Source: ZC4RG35 sp036375695
Lineage (GTDB): Bacteria > Actinomycetota > Acidimicrobiia > Spongiisociales > ZC4RG35
Direction: 5' to 3'
DNA: 16,743 nucleotides
NCBI GenBank assembly: GCA_036375695.1
Contig: DASVBU010000023.1
Location: forward strand, 1 to 16,743
Part shown: positions 1 through 7,167 of the stretch, in pieces
Layout: every line of letters starts with the position of its first letter
Position numbering within the stretch: position 1 is the first letter of the stretch
Made by a program: the position numbers and the translations under genes
Notes under the pieces: generated by a model
Seen by the model: only the letters and a program-made list of their open reading frames with translations
The model's database searches: none
Told to the model about the DNA's origin: nothing

Positions 1-193
1 TCTCGGCGATCCGGGTCGCCTCCCGGATCCGGCGCCTCGGCTGTTCCGCGAGCTCGATGACCAGGACGTCCGCCTTGGCCAGGGCGTCGTTCTCCGGTGT
101 CAGGTCGGTGATCGCGATCACCTCGGTCCCGGCCAGATCCAGGCCGTCGGAAACGGGCTCCGACGGCGGACTGGGGTAGACGGCAGCGATCAC
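1..193 (-). CDS. Unidentified ORF downstream of glnA, N-terminal 64 codons only
   Basis: A reading frame starts at GTG (193-191), overlaps the glnA stop codon by 4 bp (GTGA) and stays open to the left edge, so only about 64 residues are visible. It begins VIAAVYPSPPSEPV and contains the hydrophobic stretch ADVLVIEL near residue 46, followed by a basic, helix-like RRRIREATRIAE. The alternating strand/helix look resembles the first half of a Rossmann or receiver-like domain. If it is a receiver, VLVIEL would be the strand that normally ends in the phospho-acceptor Asp, here Glu; this is inference. The 4-bp overlap says it is translated with glnA. I do not recognise the family and the protein is truncated, so no function is assigned. 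Confidence 0.6.
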   Translation of the reverse strand, partial: MIAAVYPSPPSEPVSDGLDLAGTEVIAITDLTPENDALAKADVLVIELAEQPRRRIREATRIAE

Positions 194-1515
194 AGGATGG
201 GCAGGTAGGTGCTCAGCTCGTACTTCGAGACGTGACGCTGGTAGGTGTCCCACTCGACCCGCTTGTTGCGCAGGAACCAGTCGAAGACGTGCTCACCGAG
301 TGCCTCGGCGACCAGCTCGGACCCCTCCATCAGTTCCAGGGCCTCGGCGAGAGTGTCGGGCAGCCGCTTGATCCCGGCGGCGGCGCGTTCGGCGGGCGTC
401 AGGGTCGCCACGTCGGCGTGGATCTCGGGTGGCAGCTCGTAGCCCTCCTTGATGCCCTTGAGGCCTGCGGCGAGCAGGACGGAGAGGGCGAGGTAGGGAT
501 TGCAGGCGGCGTCCGGGGACCGGTACTCGACCCGCACTGACGCCGGCTTGTTCTTCTTGACGATGGGCACCCGCACCAGCGCCGACTGGTTGTTGCGGGC
601 CCACGAGATCCAGACGGGTGCGTCGTAGCCGGTGACCAGGCGCTTGTAGGAGTTGACCCACTGGTTGGTGACCGCCGTGATCTCCGGCGCGTGCCGGAGC
701 AGCCCTGCCACGAACTGCTGGCCGACCTTGGACAGTTCGCCCTGGCTCCCGGGCTCCCAGAAGGCGTTGGTGTCGCCCTCGAACAGGGAGAGGTGGAGAT
801 GCATGCCCGAGCCGTCGTAGTCCTCGAGGGGCTTGGGCATGAACGTGGCGTAGATGCCGTGCTGGAGGGCGATCTCCTTCACCGTGAGGCGCGAGGTCAT
901 GATGTTGTCCGCCATGGTCAGCGCATCCGTGTAGCGGGCGATGATCTCGTGCTGACTGGGGGCTACCTCGTGGTGGGAGTGCTCGATCGGGATCCCGATC
1001 TGCTCCAGGGCGTTGATGGTCTTCCGCCGGTACTCCTGGGCGCCGTCGAGGGGGGTCAGGTCGAAGTAGCCGCCCCGGTCCAACACCTTCGGCTCCGGTC
1101 CCGAATCCTCGAAGTAGAAGAACTCGAGCTCGGGTGCGGCATAGAAGGTGTATCCCAACTCGGAGGCCACGTCGAGGTTCCGCTTGAGGACGGTGCGCGG
1201 GTCGCCGGGGAAGGGCTCGCCGTCGGGTGTGTAGATGTCGCAGAACATGCGGGCCACCTGCTCCTCGGTGCGCCACGGAAGCACCGCGAAGGTGGACGGG
1301 TCGGGCTTGGCCAGCATGTCCGCCTCCTGGACCCGGGCGTAGCCGTCGATGGCCGACCCGTCGAAGGTCATGCCCTCTTCGAACGCCACCTCGAGCTCGG
1401 CGGGGGATATGGACACCGACTTCAGGAATCCCTGGACGTCGGTGAACCAGAGCCGGATGAAACGAATGCCGCGCTCTTCGACCGTTCGGAGCACGTATTC
1501 GGCCTGTTTGCTCAT
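190..1515 (-). CDS. glnA: Type I glutamine synthetase, GlnA2-like (non-adenylylated alpha type)
   Basis: Cytoplasmic enzyme that makes glutamine from glutamate, ammonia and ATP; type I family members are dodecamers. At 441 residues it has the length of GSI-alpha/actinobacterial GlnA2 rather than the ~470 residues of GSI-beta. Visible motifs are DGSAIDGYA (52-60), the metal-ligand pair in PELE (E129, E131), HHEVAPSQHE (181-190), the ATP-site GSGMHLHLS (235-243), and NQSALVRVP of the active site. The C-terminus (ELVAEALGEHVFDWFLRNKR) closely resembles my recollection of M. tuberculosis GlnA2. The tyrosine adenylylated in GSI-beta appears replaced (segment DVATLTPAER), so regulation by feedback or transcription is more likely than GlnE control. 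The ATG at 1515 was chosen over longer in-frame options because CTAGGAGGAG lies just upstream and the extension would run into whiB. That ribosome binding site contains the whiB stop, so the two genes are probably translationally coupled. Confidence 0.96.
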   Translation of the reverse strand: MSKQAEYVLRTVEERGIRFIRLWFTDVQGFLKSVSISPAELEVAFEEGMTFDGSAIDGYARVQEADMLAKPDPSTFAVLPWRTEEQVARMFCDIYTPDGEPFPGDPRTVLKRNLDVASELGYTFYAAPELEFFYFEDSGPEPKVLDRGGYFDLTPLDGAQEYRRKTINALEQIGIPIEHSHHEVAPSQHEIIARYTDALTMADNIMTSRLTVKEIALQHGIYATFMPKPLEDYDGSGMHLHLSLFEGDTNAFWEPGSQGELSKVGQQFVAGLLRHAPEITAVTNQWVNSYKRLVTGYDAPVWISWARNNQSALVRVPIVKKNKPASVRVEYRSPDAACNPYLALSVLLAAGLKGIKEGYELPPEIHADVATLTPAERAAAGIKRLPDTLAEALELMEGSELVAEALGEHVFDWFLRNKRVEWDTYQRHVSKYELSTYLPIL

Positions 1516-1526
1516 GGGAGCTCCTC

Positions 1527-1805
1527 CTAGGCGGAGCGCCTGCGCGCTGCCAGCCATTTCCTTCGGAGTGATTTTCGCTCGTCTTCGGTCGTTCCGCCCC
1601 AAATTCCCGACACCTGATTGGTTTCGAAGGCGTACTGGAGACACGCCTCGCTCGCCGGACAGGCCCCGCACACGCTCTTGGCCTTGGCGATCAGGTCCTC
1701 AGGAGTGTCCGGCGTGGGGAAGAAGAGGTCGAAGGGCATGCCGGCACACGCTGCCTTCTGTTTCCAGTCGGCTTCGACACCGAGCAGAGAAGACAGCAAG
1801 CTCAC
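1527..1805 (-). CDS. WhiB-family [4Fe-4S] transcriptional regulator
   Basis: Small Fe-S DNA-binding/redox regulator of the actinobacterial Wbl family. All four cluster cysteines are visible: the Cys in KAACAG, then CGAC, then the Cys of SEACL, giving C-X(n)-C-X2-C-X5-C. They are followed by the signature turn SGIWGG, TTEDERKSLRR and a basic tail WLAARRRSA, the usual DNA-binding end. The GTG start at 1805 gives 92 residues, close to WhiB1/WhiB2 lengths. An in-frame TTG at 1841 would add 12 residues (LSFGCRSATLVP). Neither start has a clear ribosome binding site; GACACT lies 7 nt before the GTG and might be a -10 of a leaderless transcript. The stop overlaps the glnA ribosome binding site. Which Wbl subgroup it belongs to cannot be settled here, though DWKQKAACAG...LFFP is WhiB1-like. 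Confidence 0.93.
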   Translation of the reverse strand: MSLLSSLLGVEADWKQKAACAGMPFDLFFPTPDTPEDLIAKAKSVCGACPASEACLQYAFETNQVSGIWGGTTEDERKSLRRKWLAARRRSA

Positions 1806-1892
1806 CGGAACAAGTGTCGCCGACCGGCAGCCGAAGGACAAAACGAGCCGTGATCATGGGATTCCGCCTTCGGTTGAGAGGTCCGGCCGGAG

Positions 1893-1898
1893 TAGCCT
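1893..1898 (+). promoter_or_regulatory. Candidate -10 element of the tetR gene (leaderless type)
   Basis: TAGCCT matches the actinobacterial -10 pattern TAnnnT and ends 7 nt before the GTG at 1906, the spacing expected when transcription begins at the start codon. There is no Shine-Dalgarno sequence. A TTGAGA at 1874-1879 looks like a -35 but is only 13 nt away, too close for usual spacing. Confidence 0.4.
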
Positions 1899-1905
1899 CG
1901 TGCTC

Positions 1906-2508
1906 GTGCCGCGCATCCGTGCCGCATCGATCGAAGAGCACCGCGCCCTGACCAGGGAGGCCCTGCTCGACGCCGCCCGGGTCATCATCGAGGCCGAGGG
2001 AAGCTCCGACATCCCGCTCGCCGACGTGGCGCTGGAAGCCGGGGTCGGACGGACCACCTTCTACGAGTACTTCGCCGACAGGGACGACCTGATCGCGTCG
2101 CTGGTCGAGGCCGAGTTGCCCAATGTGATCGAGGACCTCATCGACTCGGTCCCCCGGGACCTGCCACCGGTGGAGCGTCTCGCCGTGCTCGCGGTGAAGA
2201 CGGTCGAGTTCGTCGCCGACGACCGCGTTTTCGGTTCGATCCTCCATCGTGACGTGGGCCGGATGGGCCCCGACGCCCAGAAGCGGATCCGGGAGGCCCA
2301 CTCCGGTCTCGCCACAGAGCTCACCGATCTCTACATGAGAGGTGTGGGCGCCGGGGTGCTCCGGGCGATGCCGCCTCACATCGCGGGGCGGCTCATCGGT
2401 GACACGCTCATGGCCGGTGCGCGTCTCCTCATCGACGGAGTCGCCACCCGTGAAGAGGTTGCCCACCACATCCGCAACTTCCTCCTCAGCGGCCTCGGCC
2501 TCCACTAG
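1906..2508 (+). CDS. TetR/AcrR-family transcriptional regulator
   Basis: A one-component repressor-type regulator of 200 residues, a typical TetR length. The N-terminal helix-turn-helix domain is clear: TREALLDAARVIIEAEG, then IPLADVALEAGVGRTTFYEYFADRDDLIASL (about residues 36-66), with the characteristic TTFYEYF recognition-helix end. The C-terminal all-helical part should bind a ligand and dimerise, but its ligand cannot be read from sequence. The frame is open back to 1618, but that part lies antisense to whiB. GTG codons at 1900 and 1906 are both possible; 1906 is preferred because a TAGCCT -10 lies 7 nt upstream. It is divergent from whiB-glnA and lies 99 bp upstream of pstS. No operator was identified, so its targets are unknown; the divergent whiB promoter is one candidate. 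Confidence 0.93.
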   Translation: MPRIRAASIEEHRALTREALLDAARVIIEAEGSSDIPLADVALEAGVGRTTFYEYFADRDDLIASLVEAELPNVIEDLIDSVPRDLPPVERLAVLAVKTVEFVADDRVFGSILHRDVGRMGPDAQKRIREAHSGLATELTDLYMRGVGAGVLRAMPPHIAGRLIGDTLMAGARLLIDGVATREEVAHHIRNFLLSGLGLH

Positions 2509-2520
2509 TTCCTTCGTAAA

Positions 2521-2542
2521 GTTCACCCGTCGTTCACTTTCG
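2521..2542 (+). promoter_or_regulatory. PHO box: two 11-bp direct repeats upstream of pstS
   Basis: Two adjacent 11-bp units, GTTCACCCGTC and GTTCACTTTCG, match the direct-repeat unit bound by Streptomyces PhoP (consensus roughly GTTCACC in 11-bp steps). Two units form the known minimal core site. The site lies 65 bp before the pstS start and 27 nt before a -10-like TACGTT. The PhoP/RegX3-like regulator encoded six genes downstream is the natural ligand; this is inferred from family knowledge. Confidence 0.85.
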
Positions 2543-2569
2543 GCTGGTCTGGCCGTCAAACGGGTTTCG

Positions 2570-2575
2570 TACGTT
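2570..2575 (+). promoter_or_regulatory. Candidate -10 element of the pst operon
   Basis: TACGTT fits TAnnnT and lies 38 nt upstream of the pstS ATG. No good -35 is present at the usual distance, as expected for an activator-dependent promoter. Transcription would begin near 2582. Confidence 0.4.
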
Positions 2576-2607
2576 GCCTCTCGAACCTCCCCAAGGAATC
2601 GAGAGGA

Positions 2608-3699
2608 ATGCCAACCAGAAGAATCCCCCTGATCGCAATCGTCGCCCTGCTGGCGGTGGCGTGCGGAACCGCCGGTGGCGGGACCGGTTCGACGGCTCCG
2701 GGGCTCGCCGGGACGCTCGTGGGCGCCGGTGCCTCGTCCCAGGCGGCGGCGATGGACGGTTGGAAGGCCGGCTTCGCCGAAGTGGAGCCGGGAGTCACCG
2801 TCGAGTACGACCCGATCGGCTCGGGTGGCGGGCGCAGCACCTTCCTGGCCGGCGGATCCGACTTCGCCGGCTCCGACTCGCCGCTGAAGGCGGAGGAGTT
2901 CGAGCAGTCACTCGACCGCTGCGGGCCCCTCGGCGCGATCAGCGTGCCCCATTACATCTCGCCGATCGCGATCGCCTACAACCTCCCGTCTGTGGGCGAC
3001 ACGGTCCTCCAGCTCTCGCCGGAGACGGTGGCCGGGATCTTCGCCAACCAGATCGTCAACTGGAACGATCCGAAGATCGCCGCCGACAACCCCGGTGTCG
3101 ACCTTCCCGATCTGGCCATCAACCCGGTGCACCGCTCCGACGAGTCGGGCACCTCGGCCAACTTCACGGACTACCTCGCCCAGGCGGCGCCCGCCGTCTG
3201 GACCTGGGGCAGCATCGAGGTCTGGGACGAAGGCCCCGGAGGTGGGGAGGGCGCCGACGGGACCTCGGGCGTCGTGGCGGCGATCCGGGCCGGCGAAGGG
3301 TCGATCGGCTACGCCGACGCCTCTCAGATCGGCGACCTGCCCGCCGCGGCGGTGGGTGTCGGTGGCGGCTTCGTGCGGTTCTCCCCGGAGGCCGCGGGCC
3401 GGATCGTGGACTCTTCCGAGCGGGTCAGCTCCGGGTCGGAGTGGGACTACGCCATCGAGGTGAACCGGACTCCCGACAACCCGGACACCTATCCGATCGC
3501 CCTGGTGTCCTATCACATCTTCTGCCTGGAGTACGAGGACCAGGCGAAGGCGGATCTGGTGAAGGCATTCATGGGTTGGGTCGGGTCCGAGGACGGTCAG
3601 GCCGCAGCGGCGGCGTCCGCCGGATCGGCTCCGATCTCGGACGCCGTGAGGGACGCCATCGCCAGGTCGATCGATCAGGTCACGGTGGCCGATGGCTGA
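2608..3699 (+). CDS. pstS: Phosphate ABC transporter, periplasmic-type phosphate-binding lipoprotein PstS
   Basis: Extracytoplasmic, lipid-anchored receptor that delivers inorganic phosphate to PstCAB. The 363-residue product begins with a lipoprotein signal, MPTRRIPLIAIVALLAVAC, with lipobox LAVAC and lipidated Cys19. Phosphate-binding segments are recognisable: GAGASSQ (39-45), DPIGSGGGRSTFL, the DFAGSDSPL segment, and HRSDESGTS (175-183). The gene is led by a PHO box and is the first of the operon. AAGGA (2593-2597) or GAGAGG just before the ATG could serve as ribosome binding site. A strong hairpin follows the stop codon and separates it from pstC, so PstS can be made in excess over the permease. 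The C-terminal region ends normally and the gene looks intact. Confidence 0.96.
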   Translation: MPTRRIPLIAIVALLAVACGTAGGGTGSTAPGLAGTLVGAGASSQAAAMDGWKAGFAEVEPGVTVEYDPIGSGGGRSTFLAGGSDFAGSDSPLKAEEFEQSLDRCGPLGAISVPHYISPIAIAYNLPSVGDTVLQLSPETVAGIFANQIVNWNDPKIAADNPGVDLPDLAINPVHRSDESGTSANFTDYLAQAAPAVWTWGSIEVWDEGPGGGEGADGTSGVVAAIRAGEGSIGYADASQIGDLPAAAVGVGGGFVRFSPEAAGRIVDSSERVSSGSEWDYAIEVNRTPDNPDTYPIALVSYHIFCLEYEDQAKADLVKAFMGWVGSEDGQAAAAASAGSAPISDAVRDAIARSIDQVTVADG

Positions 3700-3711
3700 A
3701 CGACGAGCAGA

Positions 3712-3746
3712 GGAAGTGGCGGGTTCATCCTCCGCCCGCCACTTCC
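3712..3746 (+). terminator. Hairpin between pstS and pstC (12-bp perfect stem, no T-tract)
   Basis: GGAAGTGGCGGG (3712-3723) pairs perfectly with CCCGCCACTTCC (3735-3746) around an 11-nt loop. No T-run follows, so it is not a classic intrinsic terminator. A 3' stabiliser of the pstS mRNA, or partial attenuation before pstCAB, are the likely roles (inference). It ends 16 nt before the pstC start. Confidence 0.7.
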
Positions 3747-3762
3747 CGACTCGAGGATCGGG

Positions 3763-4698
3763 ATGACCATCGAGCAGTCGGCACGGGAGGAGAGACAGGT
3801 CCGCGTCTCGAAAGTCGGAGACCGGGTGTTCCTGGGTCTCTCCAGAGGCGCCGGCGTCTTCATCCTGGTCACCCTTGCGGGGGTGGCCTTGTTCCTGTTC
3901 CGGGAAGCCCTGCCCGCGCTGCAGGCCGACGCCACGGAGTTCCGCGACAGCGACACCTTCCTCCAGTACGTAGGCCCGCTCGTCTTCGGAACGGTGCTCG
4001 CCTCGGTCCTGGCGGTCGTCCTGGCCGCTCCTCTGGCGGTCGCCGTGGCGCTGTACCTGACCCATTACGCCCCCAAGCGACTGGCGCGGACCTTTGGGCT
4101 GTTCGTGGACCTCCTCGCCGCAATTCCAAGTGTCGTATTCGGCCTGTGGGGGATTGCCTTCCTGGCCCCCCTCCTGGCCCGCCACGTCTATCCCGTCCTA
4201 CACGAGAACTTCGGATGGATCCCGCTCTTCGCCGGACCCGTGGTCCCGAGCGGCCGGTCGATGCTCACCGCCGGGATCGTCCTGGCGGTGATGATCCTCC
4301 CGCTCATGACCGCCATATCCCGGGAGGCGTTCAGCAGGACCCCGCGGCTCCATGAAGAGGCGTCGTTGGCGCTGGGAGCGACGCGCTGGGAGATGATCCG
4401 TCAGGCGGTCCTTCCATTTGGCCGGTCGGCGGTCGTCTCCGGCACGATGCTCGGTCTGGGTCGGGCCCTCGGGGAAACCATGGCGGTGGCGATGATCCTG
4501 TCGCCGGCGGATCTCTTCTCGGTCAACCTGATCGGTCCCGAGAACCCGAACACCATCGCCGCCAACATCGCGCTGCGCTTCCCCGAGGCGCAGGGACTCG
4601 ACGTCAACCGACTGCTCGCCACGGGTTTGGTGCTGTTCGCGGTGACGCTCGTGGTCAACCTCGTGGCCCGCCGGATCGCCTCCGGGGGTGCGGCGTGA
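3763..4698 (+). CDS. pstC: Phosphate ABC transporter permease PstC
   Basis: One of two membrane subunits forming the phosphate channel. The 311 residues show six hydrophobic segments, beginning with GAGVFILVTLAGVALFLF and LVFGTVLASVLAVVLAAPLA. The MetI-type inner-membrane permease motif, which contacts PstB, is visible in HEEASLALGATRWEMIRQA. The segment DLLAAIPSVVFGLWG and the LGLGRALGETMAVAM region are typical of PstC. A weak GAGG lies before the ATG. The gene follows the post-pstS hairpin and overlaps pstA by 4 bp (GTGA), so the two permease subunits are probably translated together. Confidence 0.95.
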   Translation: MTIEQSAREERQVRVSKVGDRVFLGLSRGAGVFILVTLAGVALFLFREALPALQADATEFRDSDTFLQYVGPLVFGTVLASVLAVVLAAPLAVAVALYLTHYAPKRLARTFGLFVDLLAAIPSVVFGLWGIAFLAPLLARHVYPVLHENFGWIPLFAGPVVPSGRSMLTAGIVLAVMILPLMTAISREAFSRTPRLHEEASLALGATRWEMIRQAVLPFGRSAVVSGTMLGLGRALGETMAVAMILSPADLFSVNLIGPENPNTIAANIALRFPEAQGLDVNRLLATGLVLFAVTLVVNLVARRIASGGAA

Positions 4699-5633
4699 CC
4701 GTGACCGTGACGCGCAGCCGGCCTGTCGACGAGTTCGAGGGCGTCGTCGGGAGGCGACGACGGGTCACTGATCGGCTGGCCACGGTGGTGATGACCTTCG
4801 CGTTCGCGATCGTGCTCTTCCCGCTGCTCAGCGTGGCGTGGACGGTGGTGGAGGCGGGTCTGGAGCGTTTCGACCCGGCCTTCTTCGCCCGGAACATGGA
4901 GTTGACGCTCGACGAGCTCGCAGCCGCTCGGGCCGGTGAGACGGTTGGAGGTGCCGGCCACGCGGTGGTGGGGACGCTGATCGTCACCGGTCTCGCCGCC
5001 GTCATGTCGATCCCGCTCGGGGTGCTCACTGCGATCTACCTCGTCGAATACGGACGGGGGAAGCTGGCTCGCTCGATAACGGCGATGGTCGACGTCATGA
5101 CCGGGATCCCGTCGATCGTCGCGGGTCTCTTCGCGTACGCGCTGTTCGTCATCTTCTTCGGCCCCGGCACCAGATCGGGTCTCGCCGGGGCCGTGGCGCT
5201 CGCCGTGCTCATGACGCCGATCGTGGTGCGGGCGACCGAGGAGATGCTCCGGCTGGTGCCCGACGAGCTCAGGGAGGCGTCGTACGCGCTGGGGGTGCCC
5301 AGGTGGAAGACGATCGTCAAGGTCGTGATCCCCACCTCCATCGGAGGGATAGTCACCGGTGTCACGCTGGCCGTGGCCCGGGTGATCGGGGAGACGGCAC
5401 CTCTTCTCCTCACCGCGGGCATCGCCGACGGGCTGAACCTCAACCCCTTCTCCGGCCGGATGACGACGCTGCCCGTCTACACCTACCGGAGCTACAAGTT
5501 CCCGTCCCTCCCGGTGGAGGCCTACATCGACCGGGCCTTCGCCGCCGCTCTCACCCTCGTGCTCCTCGTGGCACTGCTCTTCGCCGTGGCCAGGATCCTG
5601 GCCACGGTCCTCGAACCGAAAGGAAACGGATGA
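4695..5633 (+). CDS. pstA: Phosphate ABC transporter permease PstA
   Basis: Second membrane subunit of the phosphate importer, 312 residues with six predicted membrane segments. The first is VVMTFAFAIVLFPLLSVAWTV. Family features include DVMTGIPSIVAGLFAYALFV, the ABC-contact EAA loop LREASYALGVPRWKTIVKVV, and ARVIGETAPLLLTAG. The start is GTG at 4695, overlapping the pstC stop; the next gene, pstB, overlaps its stop by ATGA. The region between the first and second membrane segments (about residues 55-90) contains a short charged extracytoplasmic stretch, as is usual for PstA. The gene is intact and its order is the canonical SCAB. Confidence 0.95.
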   Translation: MTVTVTRSRPVDEFEGVVGRRRRVTDRLATVVMTFAFAIVLFPLLSVAWTVVEAGLERFDPAFFARNMELTLDELAAARAGETVGGAGHAVVGTLIVTGLAAVMSIPLGVLTAIYLVEYGRGKLARSITAMVDVMTGIPSIVAGLFAYALFVIFFGPGTRSGLAGAVALAVLMTPIVVRATEEMLRLVPDELREASYALGVPRWKTIVKVVIPTSIGGIVTGVTLAVARVIGETAPLLLTAGIADGLNLNPFSGRMTTLPVYTYRSYKFPSLPVEAYIDRAFAAALTLVLLVALLFAVARILATVLEPKGNG

Positions 5634-6481
5634 CGTCGCAAACCGACTTCGACCTCTCGGTCACGATGACCGATGACGCCCCACCCCAAGCGGGGTCCTC
5701 CGACGGTCACGCCATCGAGACGACCGACCTCGACATCTACTACGGGGAGTTCAAGGCGGTCGAAGGGGTCTCCCTCCGTGTGGAGCCCAGGTCGATCACC
5801 GCGGTCATAGGTCCGTCCGGGTGCGGCAAGTCGACCTTTCTCCGCACGCTGAACCGCATGCACGAGGTGATCCCCGGCGCTCGGGTCGAGGGCAGGGTGA
5901 AGCTCAACGGCCGGGACCTGTACGCCGCCGACGTCGACCCCGTCGCCGTGCGGCGCCGTGTCGGCATGGTGTTCCAGCGCCCCAACCCGTTCCCCACGAT
6001 GTCGATCTACCAGAACGTCCTCGCCGGCCACCGGCTCAACTCGAGGCGGCTGGCCAGGAGCGAGGCCGACGAGATCGTGGAGAAGTCCCTGCGCGGGGCC
6101 CATCTGTGGGAGGAGGTGAAGGACCGGCTCGATCGCCCGGGATCGAGTCTGTCCGGCGGCCAACAGCAGCGGCTGTGCATCGCCCGGGCCATCGCGGTCG
6201 AGCCCGACGTGCTCCTCATGGACGAGCCCTGCTCCGCCCTGGACCCGATCTCGACCCTGGCCATCGAGCAGCTCATGTTCGACCTGAAGGAGACCTACAC
6301 GATCGTGATCGTCACCCACAACATGCAGCAGGCGGCACGGGTCAGCGACCGAACGGCCTTCTTCAACGTCGAAGGTCCCGGGAGGCCCGGGCGTCTCGTA
6401 GAGGTGGACGAGACCGACAGAATCTTCGTCAACCCGTCGAAGCAGGCCACCCAGGACTACATCACCGGGAGGTTCGGGTGA
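5630..6481 (+). CDS. pstB: Phosphate ABC transporter ATP-binding protein PstB
   Basis: ATPase that powers phosphate uptake, docking as a dimer on PstCA at the inner face of the membrane. The 283 residues contain Walker A GPSGCGKST (61-69), the Q-loop with VFQRPNPFP (Q116), the signature LSGGQQQR (174-181), Walker B VLLMDEP (D198/E199) followed by SALDPIST, and the switch His230 in IVTHNMQQA. The FQRPNPFP and SALDPIST sequences are PstB-specific rather than generic ABC. About 28 extra N-terminal residues precede the ABC fold (DFDLSVTMTDDAPPQ). The ATG overlaps the pstA stop (ATGA) and an AAAGGA ribosome binding site lies inside the end of pstA. phoU overlaps its stop by GTGA. Confidence 0.97.
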   Translation: MTSQTDFDLSVTMTDDAPPQAGSSDGHAIETTDLDIYYGEFKAVEGVSLRVEPRSITAVIGPSGCGKSTFLRTLNRMHEVIPGARVEGRVKLNGRDLYAADVDPVAVRRRVGMVFQRPNPFPTMSIYQNVLAGHRLNSRRLARSEADEIVEKSLRGAHLWEEVKDRLDRPGSSLSGGQQQRLCIARAIAVEPDVLLMDEPCSALDPISTLAIEQLMFDLKETYTIVIVTHNMQQAARVSDRTAFFNVEGPGRPGRLVEVDETDRIFVNPSKQATQDYITGRFG

Positions 6482-7167
6482 CCGCCGACGCCAACGTCCA
6501 CTTCCACGACGAGATGGCTGCCCTGGAGCGGAGGATTCTCGGGATGGCGGAGCAGGCCGAGAAGATGGTGGGCATGGCCGTCAACTCGGTGATCCACGAC
6601 GACCCGGGCCTGGCCGATCTGGTCATCGGGATGGACGACGAGATCGACCGGGTCTATCTGACGGCCCACCACGACTGGACCTCGCTCATGGCGCGCGGCC
6701 AGCCCCTGGGCGCCGATCTGCGCCGGATGACGGTCTTGCTGCAACTCAACGCCATCTTCGAGCGCATGGGCGACCAGTGCGTCAACATCGCCAAGATCGC
6801 CAAGGCCAACGCCGGTCTGCCCCGGGTGGATCGTGTCTGTGCGGTGATCCGGGAGATGGGCGACCTGGTGCGGGAGATGATGCGGTCGGCCCTCGGCGCC
6901 TACGTCCGGGAGGATGTCGATGAAGCGCGGCTGCTCCCCACCCTGGACGAACCCGTGGATCGTCTCAACGCATCCATGTACAAGGAGGCGGTGGCGGTAC
7001 GGGCCGACCCGTCGATTCTCGAATGGGCCACCCGGGTCCTCATGGTGTCCCGGGCCCTGGAGCGGTTGGGCGATCAGGCCGTTGACCTCGGCGAGATGAC
7101 GGCATACCTGGTGACCGGCGAGCGCGTCGAGTTCGACGAAAGCGGGATAATGCTCCGAGATGCTTGA
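6478..7167 (+). CDS. phoU: Phosphate signalling regulator PhoU
   Basis: Cytoplasmic negative regulator that couples the state of the Pst transporter to the PhoR-type sensor kinase. The 229-residue product has the two-fold repeat of three-helix bundles typical of PhoU. Each half carries the metal-binding E-x3-D motif: ERMGDQCVN (E95, D99, N103) and ERLGDQAVD (E195, D199, D203). It starts at GTG within the pstB stop and overlaps the following response-regulator gene by 8 bp. Actinobacterial relatives include PhoY proteins, whose loss upsets phosphate signalling. Co-expression with pstSCAB and the two-component pair places all parts of the phosphate-sensing circuit in one transcript. Confidence 0.95.
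   Translation: MTADANVHFHDEMAALERRILGMAEQAEKMVGMAVNSVIHDDPGLADLVIGMDDEIDRVYLTAHHDWTSLMARGQPLGADLRRMTVLLQLNAIFERMGDQCVNIAKIAKANAGLPRVDRVCAVIREMGDLVREMMRSALGAYVREDVDEARLLPTLDEPVDRLNASMYKEAVAVRADPSILEWATRVLMVSRALERLGDQAVDLGEMTAYLVTGERVEFDESGIMLRDA

Noticed and set aside
1516..1671. N-terminal extension of glutamine synthetase
   Set aside because: It overlaps whiB in another frame and bypasses the strong ribosome binding site at the ATG of 1515; the family N-terminus starts at MSKQAEYVL.
1618..1905. N-terminal extension of the TetR protein
   Set aside because: The region lies antisense to whiB and is not TetR-like; the helix-turn-helix domain begins just after the GTG at 1906.
1842..1905. GlnR-type or other nitrogen operator in the whiB/tetR divergent gap
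   Set aside because: I could not find a convincing inverted or direct repeat in this short gap.
2574..4355. Long open frame overlapping pstS and pstC in a different frame
   Set aside because: Arg/Gly/Pro-rich shadow caused by high GC; pstS and pstC occupy the region with clear family motifs.
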